23,512 nucleotides of DNA from NCBI GenBank assembly GCA_025455665.1, contig JALOMC010000005.1, forward strand, positions 1 through 23,512, written 5' to 3'. The translations under genes and the position numbers were made by a program. This document shows positions 1 through 8,117 of this stretch, piece after piece. This DNA comes from Chitinophagaceae bacterium. Lineage in GTDB: Bacteria > Bacteroidota > Bacteroidia > Chitinophagales > Chitinophagaceae. The notes beneath the pieces were generated by a model. It worked only from the letters and a program-made list of their open reading frames with translations. It made no database searches and was not told the origin of the DNA. The first letter of the stretch is position 1; each line of letters starts with the position of its first letter.

Positions 1-809
1 ACGCCGGTGGCCAGGCCTTCTTTGTTGGTCAGCACTTCGCGGGCCATGGCATTTACATACAGGTCCACATTGCCGGTTTCTACCGCGGGCTTTACCAGTA
101 CGCTGCTGCTCGAAAAATCGCCGTACACCATGCAGCCCCGGTTGCACTGGGCGCAGTAGAAGCAGGCACCCCGCTTGTCGTTGATCTTTTTAGTGAGGAT
201 AGAAAGGCGGGAGGGAATCACCGGTACACCGGCGTTGCCAGCGGCTTTTTTCAAAAACAGTTCGTGCAGGCGTGGCTTGGGCGGTGGTAAAAAAATACCG
301 TCCGGGTCGTTGGGCAGTCCTTCATTGGTGCCAAATACCCCAATGAGTTGGTCTACCCGGTCATAAAAGGGCTTCACGTCGTCGTAGCCAATGGGCCAAT
401 CGTCGCCCAGGCCATCAATGCTGCGGCGCTTAAAATCTTTGGGACCGAAGCGGAGCGAAATGCGCCCCCAGTGATTGGTACGACCACCCACCATGCGGGC
501 ACGCCACCATTCCCACTCGGTACCCTGTGCCTTGGTATAGGGCTCGCCATCTATTTCCCAGCCCCAGTAGCTGGCATCAAAATCGCCGAAGGGGCGATAC
601 TTGGTAGATGCGCCACGGCGCAGGCTTTCCCACGGATTTTTGAGCTGGGTTACATTCTTGGCCGGATCGTAGTTGGGGCCTGCTTCCAACAGGGCCACTT
701 TCAGCCCGGCATTGGCCAGCACGTAGGCTGCCATGCCGCCACCTGCCCCCGAACCCACAATCACCACATCATACTGCTTACTGTTCTTTTTGATCTCAAT
801 GGCTCCCAT
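1..809 (-). CDS. GMC family oxidoreductase, 3' part cut by window edge
   Basis: FAD-dependent GMC oxidoreductase, N-terminal 269 residues only; the gene runs off the left edge. The start is the ATG at 809, followed by a Rossmann FAD-binding motif GSGAGGG at residues 19-25. A GGRTNHWGR motif at about 108-116 is typical of sugar-oxidising GMC proteins of the gluconate/glucoside dehydrogenase type. Cysteines 216, 222 and 226 form C-x5-C-x3-C, the spacing that binds a 3Fe-4S cluster in bacterial FAD glucose dehydrogenase; a further Cys is at 219. No signal peptide is visible, as expected if it is exported with a Tat-bearing small subunit. It is transcribed away from the permease/GMC series on the other strand and is clearly more distant from those two GMC proteins than they are from each other. 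Substrate unknown; the catalytic His/Asn region lies outside the window. Confidence 0.93.
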   Translation of the reverse strand, partial: MGAIEIKKNSKQYDVVIVGSGAGGGMAAYVLANAGLKVALLEAGPNYDPAKNVTQLKNPWESLRRGASTKYRPFGDFDASYWGWEIDGEPYTKAQGTEWEWWRARMVGGRTNHWGRISLRFGPKDFKRRSIDGLGDDWPIGYDDVKPFYDRVDQLIGVFGTNEGLPNDPDGIFLPPPKPRLHELFLKKAAGNAGVPVIPSRLSILTKKINDKRGACFYCAQCNRGCMVYGDFSSSSVLVKPAVETGNVDLYVNAMAREVLTNKEGLATG

Positions 810-834
810 GGCACACAATTGCTTTTAGATAAGG

Positions 835-846
835 GTGCTAAAAATA
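835..846 (-). promoter_or_regulatory. promoter-like element of divergent GMC gene (arm of inverted repeat)
   Basis: On the minus strand this reads TATTTTTAGCAC, 25 nt before the GMC start codon. It resembles the Bacteroidota -7 box TAnnTTTG with a final A instead of G. The same 12 nt occur in front of the divergent permease gene at 965-976. No convincing -33 TTG was seen at the usual distance. Confidence 0.4.
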
Positions 847-873
847 GTTGAATCAGCGATTCGTTCGTTGTCA

Positions 874-885
874 TCTGACGTCAGA
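874..885. promoter_or_regulatory. perfect 12-bp palindrome, candidate operator
   Basis: TCTGACGTCAGA is a perfect dyad in the 189-bp spacer between two divergent genes, upstream of both presumed promoters. Its position suits a dimeric regulator shared by both genes. No regulator gene is present nearby in the window, so the binding protein is unknown. Confidence 0.35.
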
Positions 886-964
886 AGAATATTACGCTTG
901 TTATCCGCAAAGGTTTGCGTTGAATTTTGTGGAAAGCGTCCGGCGGCTGGTATTGAAATATCCA

Positions 965-976
965 TATTTTTAGCAC
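965..976 (+). promoter_or_regulatory. promoter-like element of MFS operon (arm of inverted repeat)
   Basis: TATTTTTAGCAC lies 22 nt before the permease ATG and is identical to the minus-strand element at 835-846. It fits the -7 box TAnnTTTG except for the last base. An alternative -10 region is GAATTTTG at 922-929, with TTG at 898-900 placed 21 nt upstream. Confidence 0.4.
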
Positions 977-998
977 TCAACTTTAACCAACGATTCGC

Positions 999-2270
999 AT
1001 GTCCAACGGAATCAACCGGCAGCAGCTGTTTGTGGCCAGCTGTCTTGCATTGCTTGTTACCTCCTTGTCATTTGGTATTCGTGCCGGCATTTTGAATAAG
1101 CTGGGCGAGGATTTTGCCCTGAATGCCGGGCAGCTGGCTACAATAGCGGCCACTGCTTTCTGGGGCTTTCCGCTGGCGGTTATCATTGGCGGCATGGTGG
1201 TAGATGTTATTGGCATGAAAAAGCTGCTGGTAGCTGCCTTCGTGTTTCACCTGGCCGGTATTGTGCTCACCATTTTTGCCGGTGGCTTCTGGACGCTGTT
1301 CGTGTCCACACTTTTCATCGGCATTGCCAATGGCACCGTGGAAGCAGCCTGCAACCCCCTGGTGGCAGCCATTTACCCCGATAATAAAACGACCAAGCTC
1401 AACCATTTTCATCTTTGGTTTCCGGGCGGCATTGTACTGGGTACGCTCATTGTGATGCTGCTGGGCAAAGCCGGCATTGGCTGGCAGGTGCAGGTAGGCC
1501 TCATGATCATTCCCACCCTGATATACGGGTATCTCTTTTCGCGGCTCAGCTTCCCGGTAACCGAGCGGGTGGCCAGCGGTGTGAGCACCGGTGCCATGTA
1601 CAAAGAGCTGGCCCGCCCCTTGTTTTTGTTCATGATGATTTGCATGCTGGGTACGGCCATTACTGAGCTGTTTACCGGCCAGTGGATTGATGTGCTGTTG
1701 AAAAATGTGATCGACAATCCGTTATTGATATTGACTTTGACTACCGGCGTGATGGTAGTAGGCCGCGGCCTGGCCGAGCCAGTGGTGCACCGGCTGTCGC
1801 CTACGGGTGTATTGCTGGGCTCGGCAATGCTGGCTACACTGGGCTTGTACATGCTGGGCCACAATACGGGCAATATGGTGTTTGTGGGCGCCCTGGTGTT
1901 TGGCATGGGCGTTTGCTATTTTTGGCCTACCATGCTGGGCTTTGTGGCCGAGTACCTGCCCAAAACGGGTGCGGTGGGCCTTAATCTGATGGGGGGCGCC
2001 GGTATGCTGGCGGTCAGCTTGTACACCATGTTTATGGGCAAGCGCTACGATGAAATTTTGCTGCAGAAATTGCCGGCGGGCGCCAGCCTGGATGAATACA
2101 CCAAAGCTGCTGGCGGTACCGAAATGGCAGCAGCACTTACCAGTGCCAAAACAGCGGCCGGTCCCGAAATTCTCAACCTGACTCTGTTCATTCCAATTGT
2201 ATTGGTAGTAGCATTTGCCGGCTTGTTTGTATACATGCGGGGCAAGCAAAAGCCTGTGTTGAATGCTTAA
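999..2270 (+). CDS. MFS transporter, FHS (fucose permease-like) family
   Basis: Inner-membrane sugar permease of 423 residues, a normal length for the FHS branch of the major facilitator superfamily, with about 12 hydrophobic segments. The region around residues 110-150 (NGTVEAACNPLVAAIYP, then FHLWFPGGIVLG) is characteristic of FHS-like permeases, which usually cotransport a sugar with H+ or Na+. The start is the ATG at 999; no Shine-Dalgarno is seen, as usual in this phylum. It is first in a plus-strand series: the sugar isomerase begins 11 nt after its stop, so the two are surely cotranscribed. Context suggests uptake of the product of the periplasmic oxidation system encoded downstream. 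The substrate cannot be read from sequence. Confidence 0.9.
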   Translation: MSNGINRQQLFVASCLALLVTSLSFGIRAGILNKLGEDFALNAGQLATIAATAFWGFPLAVIIGGMVVDVIGMKKLLVAAFVFHLAGIVLTIFAGGFWTLFVSTLFIGIANGTVEAACNPLVAAIYPDNKTTKLNHFHLWFPGGIVLGTLIVMLLGKAGIGWQVQVGLMIIPTLIYGYLFSRLSFPVTERVASGVSTGAMYKELARPLFLFMMICMLGTAITELFTGQWIDVLLKNVIDNPLLILTLTTGVMVVGRGLAEPVVHRLSPTGVLLGSAMLATLGLYMLGHNTGNMVFVGALVFGMGVCYFWPTMLGFVAEYLPKTGAVGLNLMGGAGMLAVSLYTMFMGKRYDEILLQKLPAGASLDEYTKAAGGTEMAAALTSAKTAAGPEILNLTLFIPIVLVVAFAGLFVYMRGKQKPVLNA

Positions 2271-2281
2271 ACAACCCAAAC

Positions 2282-3142
2282 ATGCAAAAACGCCGAACAT
2301 TGATTAAACAAGTGGTAGCGGGTGGGCTAGGCGTGGCACTGGCAGGCGAAGCATTGGCTACTCCCATGTCGGCACCACTGAAAGGCCGAATCCGGCAAAG
2401 TGTGTGCCGGTGGACCTACGGCCATTTATCGCTGGACGAGCTTTGTGTGGTAGCCAAAGAAATAGGCCTGCTGGCTATAGATTTGGTTGGGCCCAAGGAG
2501 TGGCACATTTTAAAAAAGCACGGACTGGATAGCAGCATGTGCAATGGGGCCGAAATAAGCCTGACAGAAGGCTGGAACAACCCGCAATACCACGCCACCC
2601 TGATCAAAAACTACACCGAGCATATCGAATTGGTAAGCAAGGCTGGCTATAAAAATCTTATTTTCTTTAGTGGCAACCGCCGCGGCATGGATGACGAAAC
2701 CGGGCTGAAAAACACGGTGGATGGTATCAAGAAAATTGCGGGGCTGGCCGAGCAAAAAGGAGTAGTGCTGCAGTTGGAGCTATTCAACAGCAAAGTGGAC
2801 CACAAAGACTACATGGCCGATAAAAGCGCCTGGGGTATTGAAATGTGCAAACGCATTGGCAGCGAAAATGTGAAGCTGTTGTACGATATCTACCACATGC
2901 AGATCAATGAGGGCGATGTGATCCGAACCATCAAAGATCATCATCAGTATTTCGGACACTACCACACAGCAGGCGTACCGGGCCGTCACGAAATAGATGA
3001 AACGCAAGAGCTATACTATCCGGCTATCATGCAGGCCATTGTAGCCACCGGCTACACCGGCTATGTGGCGCAGGAGTTTTTGCCCACCGCGGCCGATAAA
3101 ATAGCAGCTTTGCGAGATGCAGTGCGCCGCTGCGATGTGTGA
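2282..3142 (+). CDS. Tat-exported TIM-barrel sugar isomerase/epimerase (hydroxypyruvate isomerase-like)
   Basis: Protein of 286 residues in the xylose isomerase-like/AP-endonuclease-2 TIM-barrel family, closest in feel to hydroxypyruvate isomerases. An N-terminal KRRTLIKQ followed by a hydrophobic stretch and an A-L-A site near residue 26 looks like a twin-arginine signal, so it probably acts in the periplasm. Likely divalent-metal ligands are E166 (LELFNS), D202 (YDIYH), H228 (HYHTAG) and E265 (VAQEF), the usual Glu-Asp-His-Glu set. It begins 11 nt after the permease stop and is followed 116 nt later by the GMC pair. In such clusters relatives act on keto-sugars made by GMC dehydrogenases. 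That role is inferred, and the name hydroxypyruvate isomerase should be read as a family label. Confidence 0.88.
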   Translation: MQKRRTLIKQVVAGGLGVALAGEALATPMSAPLKGRIRQSVCRWTYGHLSLDELCVVAKEIGLLAIDLVGPKEWHILKKHGLDSSMCNGAEISLTEGWNNPQYHATLIKNYTEHIELVSKAGYKNLIFFSGNRRGMDDETGLKNTVDGIKKIAGLAEQKGVVLQLELFNSKVDHKDYMADKSAWGIEMCKRIGSENVKLLYDIYHMQINEGDVIRTIKDHHQYFGHYHTAGVPGRHEIDETQELYYPAIMQAIVATGYTGYVAQEFLPTAADKIAALRDAVRRCDV

Positions 3143-3258
3143 GTATCCCGGGCAGAAAAGGGAGTCCCGTAGGTTTCTAAAATAGCGACCGTCCTCAATG
3201 ATCAATAGAACATATTCATTCTCAAATTCTGAATCTCGAATTTCAAACCTGATTTTTC

Positions 3259-4938
3259 ATGGCAGACAACACTTTTGATGCGATCGTAATAGGAAGCGGC
3301 ATTTCGGGCGGCTGGGCAGCCAAAGAGCTGACAGAAAAAGGCCTGAAAGTGATTATGCTGGAGCGTGGACGCAATGTGGAGCACGTAAAGGACTATGTGA
3401 CGGCCAATAACCATCCATGGGATTTTCCGCACCGCGGCGGCCGTACGCAGGAAATGATTGCAAACTATCCGGTACTGAAACGCGACTACCCGCTCAATGA
3501 AACCAACCTGAGTTTTTGGGTAAATGAAAAGGATTGTCCCTACGTGGAAGTGAAGCGATTCGACTGGTACCGCGGCTATCATGTAGGTGGACGTTCGCTT
3601 ACCTGGGGCCGTCAGAGCTATCGGCTGGGCGATCTGGATTTTGAAGCCAACCTGAAAGATGGGCATGGAGTGGATTGGCCAATCCGCTACAAAGACATTG
3701 CCCCCTGGTATAGCTATGCCGAAAAATTTGCCGGCATCAATGGCAACCGCGATGGATTTCCTTCATTGCCCGATGGCGACTACCTGCCTGCCATGGAAAT
3801 GAACTGCGTAGAAAAGGACGTGGCAGCTCGCATAAAAGACAAGTATGCCGGCAAGCGGGCCATGATTATGGGCCGCAGTGCCAACCTGACCGCCCCGCAC
3901 AACAACCGCACCAACTGCCAGTACCGCAACAAATGCTGGCTGGGCTGTCCTTTCGGCGCTTATTTCAGCACCCAAAGCGCCACCCTGCCGGCAGCTATGG
4001 CTACCGGCAATCTGACGCTGCGCCCTTTCAGCATCGTCACCAAAATTTTGTACGACAAAGACACCAAGAAGGCCAAAGGTGTAGAGGTGTTGGATGCCGA
4101 AACCAACAAGACCTATGAGTACTATGCCAAAATCGTGTTTCTGAACGCTTCGGCATTCAACAGCACCTGGGTGCTTATGAACTCCGCCACCGACATTTGG
4201 CCAGAAGGCCTGGGTAGCAGTAGTGGCGAGCTGGGCCACAACGTAATGGACCACCACCTGAAAGTAGGTGCCGGCGGCATTGTAGATGGCTACGAAGACA
4301 AATACTATTTCGGCAGACGGCCCAATGGGGTATACGTACCGCGTTTTCAAAACATCTTCGACGACAAGCGAGACTATGTGCGTGGCTTTGGCTACCAGGG
4401 TGGCGCCAGCCGCGACAACTGGGACCGCGAAATAGCAGAGATGAGCGTAGGCGCTGCCTTTAAAGATGCGCTTTGCGAGCCGGGACCCTGGCAGATGGGT
4501 ATCATGGGCTTTGGTGAAATACTGCCCTATCACGAAAACCGCATCTTTTTGGACAAAGACAAGAAAGATAAGTGGGGCCTGCCGGTGCTGGCCATGGATG
4601 TGGAGATGAAGGAGAACGAGATAAAAATGCGCAAAGACATGGCCAATGATGCAGCTGAAATGCTGGAAGCGGCTGGCGTTAAAAACGTAAAAACATTTGA
4701 CAGTGGCTATGCAGTAGGCATGGGCATACACGAAATGGGTACTGCCCGTATGGGCCGCGATGCCAAAAGCAGCGTGCTGAATGAATGGAACCAGGTATGG
4801 GATTGTAAAAACGTGTTTGTAACTGACGGTGCCTGCATGACCAGCGGCGGCTGTGTCAATCCGTCGCTCACCTACATGGCGCTTACGGCACGTGCAGCAG
4901 ACTATGCAGTAGCAGAATTGAAGAAAGGAAACTTGTAA
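3259..4938 (+). CDS. GMC family oxidoreductase (sugar/glycoside dehydrogenase large subunit), copy 1
   Basis: Flavoprotein dehydrogenase of 559 residues. FAD-binding GSGISGG lies at 12-18 with the ribose-binding Glu at 35, then GGRSLTWGR at 110-118. C220, C226 and C230 give C-x5-C-x3-C, as in the 3Fe-4S-containing catalytic subunit of bacterial FAD glucose dehydrogenase. The catalytic pair is H491 in HEMGTARMG and N534 in NPSLTY. There is no signal peptide; export by hitch-hiking on the Tat-bearing small subunit at 6743 is the expected mode. Together they would oxidise a sugar or glycoside C-OH (C1 or C3) and pass electrons through the cluster to a cytochrome or the quinone pool. The next gene is a close paralogue. 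No cytochrome c gene is in the window. Confidence 0.95.
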   Translation: MADNTFDAIVIGSGISGGWAAKELTEKGLKVIMLERGRNVEHVKDYVTANNHPWDFPHRGGRTQEMIANYPVLKRDYPLNETNLSFWVNEKDCPYVEVKRFDWYRGYHVGGRSLTWGRQSYRLGDLDFEANLKDGHGVDWPIRYKDIAPWYSYAEKFAGINGNRDGFPSLPDGDYLPAMEMNCVEKDVAARIKDKYAGKRAMIMGRSANLTAPHNNRTNCQYRNKCWLGCPFGAYFSTQSATLPAAMATGNLTLRPFSIVTKILYDKDTKKAKGVEVLDAETNKTYEYYAKIVFLNASAFNSTWVLMNSATDIWPEGLGSSSGELGHNVMDHHLKVGAGGIVDGYEDKYYFGRRPNGVYVPRFQNIFDDKRDYVRGFGYQGGASRDNWDREIAEMSVGAAFKDALCEPGPWQMGIMGFGEILPYHENRIFLDKDKKDKWGLPVLAMDVEMKENEIKMRKDMANDAAEMLEAAGVKNVKTFDSGYAVGMGIHEMGTARMGRDAKSSVLNEWNQVWDCKNVFVTDGACMTSGGCVNPSLTYMALTARAADYAVAELKKGNL

Positions 4939-5031
4939 AGGCAAGAGCAGGCTGATGGCGAAAAACCAGGTCGGTGTAGCTGTAGTCCAGCCAGTGTTTC
5001 GCCCGGTATATGAGAGGTAAATGTTGTAAAC

Positions 5032-6708
5032 ATGCCACAGTCATTTGATGCGATAGTAGTGGGCAGCGGTATCAGCGGTGGCTGGGCCGCCAAAGAGCTG
5101 ACCGAAAAGGGGCTGAAGGTGCTGCTGCTGGAGCGGGGGCGCCCGTATGAGCATATCAAAGATTACAAAACGGCTAACCAGCACCCGTGGGACTTTGAGC
5201 ACCGCGGCCGCACTACCGCAGCACAGCGTGATGCCTACGAGGTCATCCACCGCGGCTGGGCTGCTGCTGAAGCGGTGATGGATAGCTGGGCCAATGAAAA
5301 GGACTGCCCCTATGTGGAGGACAAGCCTTTTACCTGGTGGCGATCGTACCAAATGGGTGGGCGCAGCACGCTGTGGGGCCGCCAAAGCTATCGCTGGAGC
5401 GAAATGGACTTTGAGGCCAATGCCAAAGATGGTGTGGCAATAGACTGGCCTATTCGTTACAAAGACATCGCTCCTTGGTACGACTATGTAGAAAAGTTTG
5501 CCGGCATTAGTGGTAGCAAAGAAGGCCTGCCGCAATTGCCCGACGGTCAGTTTTTGCCCCCCATGGATTTGAACTGCGTGGAGAAAGACGTGGCTACCCG
5601 ATTAAAGGCGCACTACCAGGGCAATCGGCATTTGATTATTGGCCGGGTGGCTAATCTGACGGCTCCCATTGCCGGGCGCACTCAGTGCCAGTTTCGCAAT
5701 CGCTGTTGGGAGGGCTGTCCGTTTGGCGGCTATTTCTCCACCCAGTCCAGCACCTTGCCGGCTGCCATGGCTACCGGCAACCTGACGGTGCGCCCATGGT
5801 CGATAGTGACCAAAGTGCTGTACAACCGCGACACGCAGAAGGCTACGGGCGTAGAAGTGCTGGATGCCGAAACCAACCAAACAATTGAGTTTAATAGCAA
5901 GCTGGTGTTTTTATGTGCCAGTGCCCTCAACAGCACCTGGGTGCTGTTCAACTCGGCTACTGATGTGTGGCCGGGCGGCCTGGGTAGCAGCAGTGGCGAG
6001 TTGGGGCACAATGTAATGGACCACCATTACAACATAGGCGCCAGCGGCCAGGTAGAGGGCTTTGAGGATAAGTATGTGTTCGGCCGCCGGCCCAACGGAT
6101 TCTACATTCCCCGGTTTGCCAATATGGGCAGCGATAAGCGTGACTACCTGCGGGGCTTTGGCTACCAGGGTGGGGCCAGCCGCAGTGGCTGGAGCCGCGA
6201 AATAGCTGAACTCAATATCGGTGCTGCATTCAAAGAGGCTTTGCTGGAGCCCGGTGGCTGGACCATTGGTATGACCGGCTTTGGCGAGGTGCTGCCCGAT
6301 CACCGCAACCGCATTTACCTGCACCCCACTACCAAAGACAAATGGGGCCTGCCCGTGCTGGCCATGGATGCAGAACTGCAGGAGAACGAACTGAAAATGC
6401 GCAAGGACATAGTGGACGAAGCGAAGGCTATGCTGGAAGCAGCGGGTGTAAAAAATGTAAAAGGCTGGGACAATGGCCATGCGCTGGGGCACGGCATACA
6501 CGAAATGGGAACAGCCCGCATGGGCCGCGATGCCAAAACCAGTGTGCTGAATGAGTGGAACCAGGTGTGGGATTGCAAAAATGTGTACGTGACTGATGGC
6601 GCCTGTATGACCTCATCGGCCTGCCAAAATCCGTCACTTACCTACATGGCACTTACAGCCCGGGCAGCGCAGCATGCCGTAGCCGAATTGAAAAAAGGAA
6701 ATCTGTAA
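5032..6708 (+). CDS. GMC family oxidoreductase (sugar/glycoside dehydrogenase large subunit), copy 2
   Basis: Flavoprotein dehydrogenase of 558 residues, a tandem paralogue of the preceding gene; most positions match by eye and the C-terminal stretch is nearly identical. FAD motif GSGISGG at 11-17; C219, C225, C229 give the C-x5-C-x3-C cluster motif; catalytic H490 and N533. Synonymous positions have diverged freely between the copies, so the duplication is not recent. The N-terminal third, including residues around 60-85 and the substrate-side loops, differs more than the rest, which hints at different substrate or partner preference. It lies 93 nt after copy 1 and 34 nt before the single small-subunit gene, so both large subunits may share that subunit. 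No signal peptide. Confidence 0.95.
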   Translation: MPQSFDAIVVGSGISGGWAAKELTEKGLKVLLLERGRPYEHIKDYKTANQHPWDFEHRGRTTAAQRDAYEVIHRGWAAAEAVMDSWANEKDCPYVEDKPFTWWRSYQMGGRSTLWGRQSYRWSEMDFEANAKDGVAIDWPIRYKDIAPWYDYVEKFAGISGSKEGLPQLPDGQFLPPMDLNCVEKDVATRLKAHYQGNRHLIIGRVANLTAPIAGRTQCQFRNRCWEGCPFGGYFSTQSSTLPAAMATGNLTVRPWSIVTKVLYNRDTQKATGVEVLDAETNQTIEFNSKLVFLCASALNSTWVLFNSATDVWPGGLGSSSGELGHNVMDHHYNIGASGQVEGFEDKYVFGRRPNGFYIPRFANMGSDKRDYLRGFGYQGGASRSGWSREIAELNIGAAFKEALLEPGGWTIGMTGFGEVLPDHRNRIYLHPTTKDKWGLPVLAMDAELQENELKMRKDIVDEAKAMLEAAGVKNVKGWDNGHALGHGIHEMGTARMGRDAKTSVLNEWNQVWDCKNVYVTDGACMTSSACQNPSLTYMALTARAAQHAVAELKKGNL

Positions 6709-6742
6709 CCATAACCTCCCATTACAAAAAATACCAACCGAT

Positions 6743-7312
6743 ATGGATAGGAGATCAGCTTTGCAAAGTGTAGCCGTGCTGCTGGGTGGCAGTGTGGTAG
6801 GCGGCAGTTTGTTTTTGCAAACAGGCTGCAAGCCATCGGCCAAGCAGGTAAATGACCTGTTTGATGAAAACCAGGTGAAGTACCTGGATGAAGTGGCCGA
6901 AACTATTTTGCCCAAAACAAATACGCCCGGCGCCAAGGAAGCGGCGGTGGGTGCCTTTATGGCCCTGATGGTAAAGGACTGCTACACGCCCGAAAACCAG
7001 CAGGTGTTTTTAAAAGGCATGGAAGAGCTGGAAAAGCGCTGCGATGAAAAGTTCAAATCGGGCTTTATGAAGGCCAGTGCCGAGCAACGCACCGAGCTGC
7101 TGACCATGCTGGATAAAGAGCAGAAGACCCACCAGGAAAAGAAAAAACCGGAGGAGCCTGCACACTATTTCCGGATGATGAAAGAGCTGACGCTGCTGGG
7201 CTTTTTTACATCAGAAGTAGGCGCCACCAAAGCCCTGCGCTATGTAGCAGTGCCTGGCAAATACGAGGGCTGCGTCGATTATAAAAAGGGAGATCGGGCC
7301 TGGGCTACGTAG
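6743..7312 (+). CDS. gluconate 2-dehydrogenase subunit 3 family protein (small Tat/lipoprotein subunit)
   Basis: Protein of 189 residues in the gluconate 2-dehydrogenase subunit 3 family (Pfam Gluconate_2-dh3), the small partner of GMC sugar dehydrogenases. The N-terminus has an Arg pair (3-4), a hydrophobic stretch, and LQTGC with Cys29, so it may be a Tat substrate, a lipoprotein, or both. The small subunit normally stabilises the flavoprotein and carries its export signal. It directly follows the two GMC genes (34-nt gap) and closes the operon. Its stop overlaps the stop of the convergent radC gene within the 8-bp palindrome CTACGTAG, leaving no room for a separate terminator. Confidence 0.9.
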   Translation: MDRRSALQSVAVLLGGSVVGGSLFLQTGCKPSAKQVNDLFDENQVKYLDEVAETILPKTNTPGAKEAAVGAFMALMVKDCYTPENQQVFLKGMEELEKRCDEKFKSGFMKASAEQRTELLTMLDKEQKTHQEKKKPEEPAHYFRMMKELTLLGFFTSEVGATKALRYVAVPGKYEGCVDYKKGDRAWAT

Positions 7313-8021
7313 AAGGCTCTTTCAGCTCGCCTTCGTCGGCAAAACTATAATAGCCGCGGTCGCTAACGATGATGTGGTCAATCACTTCCATGTCTACCAG
7401 TTTGGCGGCCGCGGTTAGTTTTTGGGTCAGCACCCGGTCGTGGGTGCTGGGGTTGAGGGCGCCCGATGGGTGATTGTGGCTGAGCACAATGTAGCTGGCT
7501 TGCTCTTCCAGGGCCCGCTTCAGTATTACCCGCGGGTCGGCCACGGTGCCCGTGATGCCGCCGGTGCTGATCACGTCCATGTTTAGCACCCGGTGCGAAC
7601 GGTTGAGGTACACGGCCACAAATACCTCTCGTGGTTCGTGCTGCAGCCTTTTTTGCAAATAAGCTGCTATGTCGCGGCTGCTTCGGATGATCGGTTGGTC
7701 GTGCAGCGCCTCTTGTTCCAGCAGCACGCCCAGTTGCAACGCTGCTTTTATGCTCACTGCTTTGGCAGGACCTACGCCCTTGATTTTCTGAAGGTCTTTG
7801 ATACTCATTTTTGCCAGGTGGCTGATGCGGTGCTGGCCCAGTTGCAGCAGTTCGCGGGCCAGGTCGAGGGCCGATTTGCTGCGGGTACCATTGTTGATGA
7901 GAATGGCCAACAATTCGGCAGCACTCAAGGCATCGGCGCCCCGGGCCATCATTTTTTCCCGCGGCTTATCGTCTGTGCTCCATTGCTTAATGGGTGTGTG
8001 CGGTTTGTTGAAATTTTCCAT
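7305..8021 (-). CDS. radC: DNA repair protein RadC (JAB/MPN domain)
   Basis: RadC family protein of 238 residues, full length. An N-terminal UPF0758-type helical part contains a helix-hairpin-helix motif (IKGVGPAKA, about 80-88). The C-terminal MPN/JAMM domain has E132 and SHNHPSG with H182 and H184, plus D195, the metal-binding set of JAMM metalloproteases. The historical name implies DNA repair, but the biochemical role in bacteria is unresolved. The start is the ATG at 8021. It diverges from prs across a 96-bp spacer and converges with the small-subunit gene, overlapping it by 8 nt at the stops. It appears to be a single-gene transcript. Confidence 0.95.
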   Translation of the reverse strand: MENFNKPHTPIKQWSTDDKPREKMMARGADALSAAELLAILINNGTRSKSALDLARELLQLGQHRISHLAKMSIKDLQKIKGVGPAKAVSIKAALQLGVLLEQEALHDQPIIRSSRDIAAYLQKRLQHEPREVFVAVYLNRSHRVLNMDVISTGGITGTVADPRVILKRALEEQASYIVLSHNHPSGALNPSTHDRVLTQKLTAAAKLVDMEVIDHIIVSDRGYYSFADEGELKEPST

Positions 8022-8030
8022 GTGTTTTTG

Positions 8031-8060
8031 TTGGGCCCCTTTGGCACGGCCCTATCTTCG
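8031..8060 (+). promoter_or_regulatory. promoter of prs
   Basis: TTG at 8031-8033, a 19-nt spacer, then TATCTTCG at 8053-8060, close to the Bacteroidota pattern TTTG / TAnnTTTG. This predicts a leader of about 50 nt before the ATG at 8118. Confidence 0.5.
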
Positions 8061-8117
8061 CAGCCGTACGCCGCAGGGCCATTGGTACCGGGGTGCTACG
8101 CTAAATTTAACTGCATT

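Noticed and set aside
3224..3243. Inverted repeat AAATTC / GAATTT before the first GMC gene
   Set aside because: Short AT-rich arms in an AT-rich spacer; likely by chance.
3763..4944. 393-codon open frame antisense to the first GMC gene
   Set aside because: Low-information sequence rich in His, Val and Cys from reverse reading of GMC codons; no domain or start signal.
7593..8117. In-frame 175-codon extension upstream of prs
   Set aside because: It runs antisense to radC, has no PRPP synthase similarity, would exceed family length, and the promoter-like site at 8031-8060 lies inside it.
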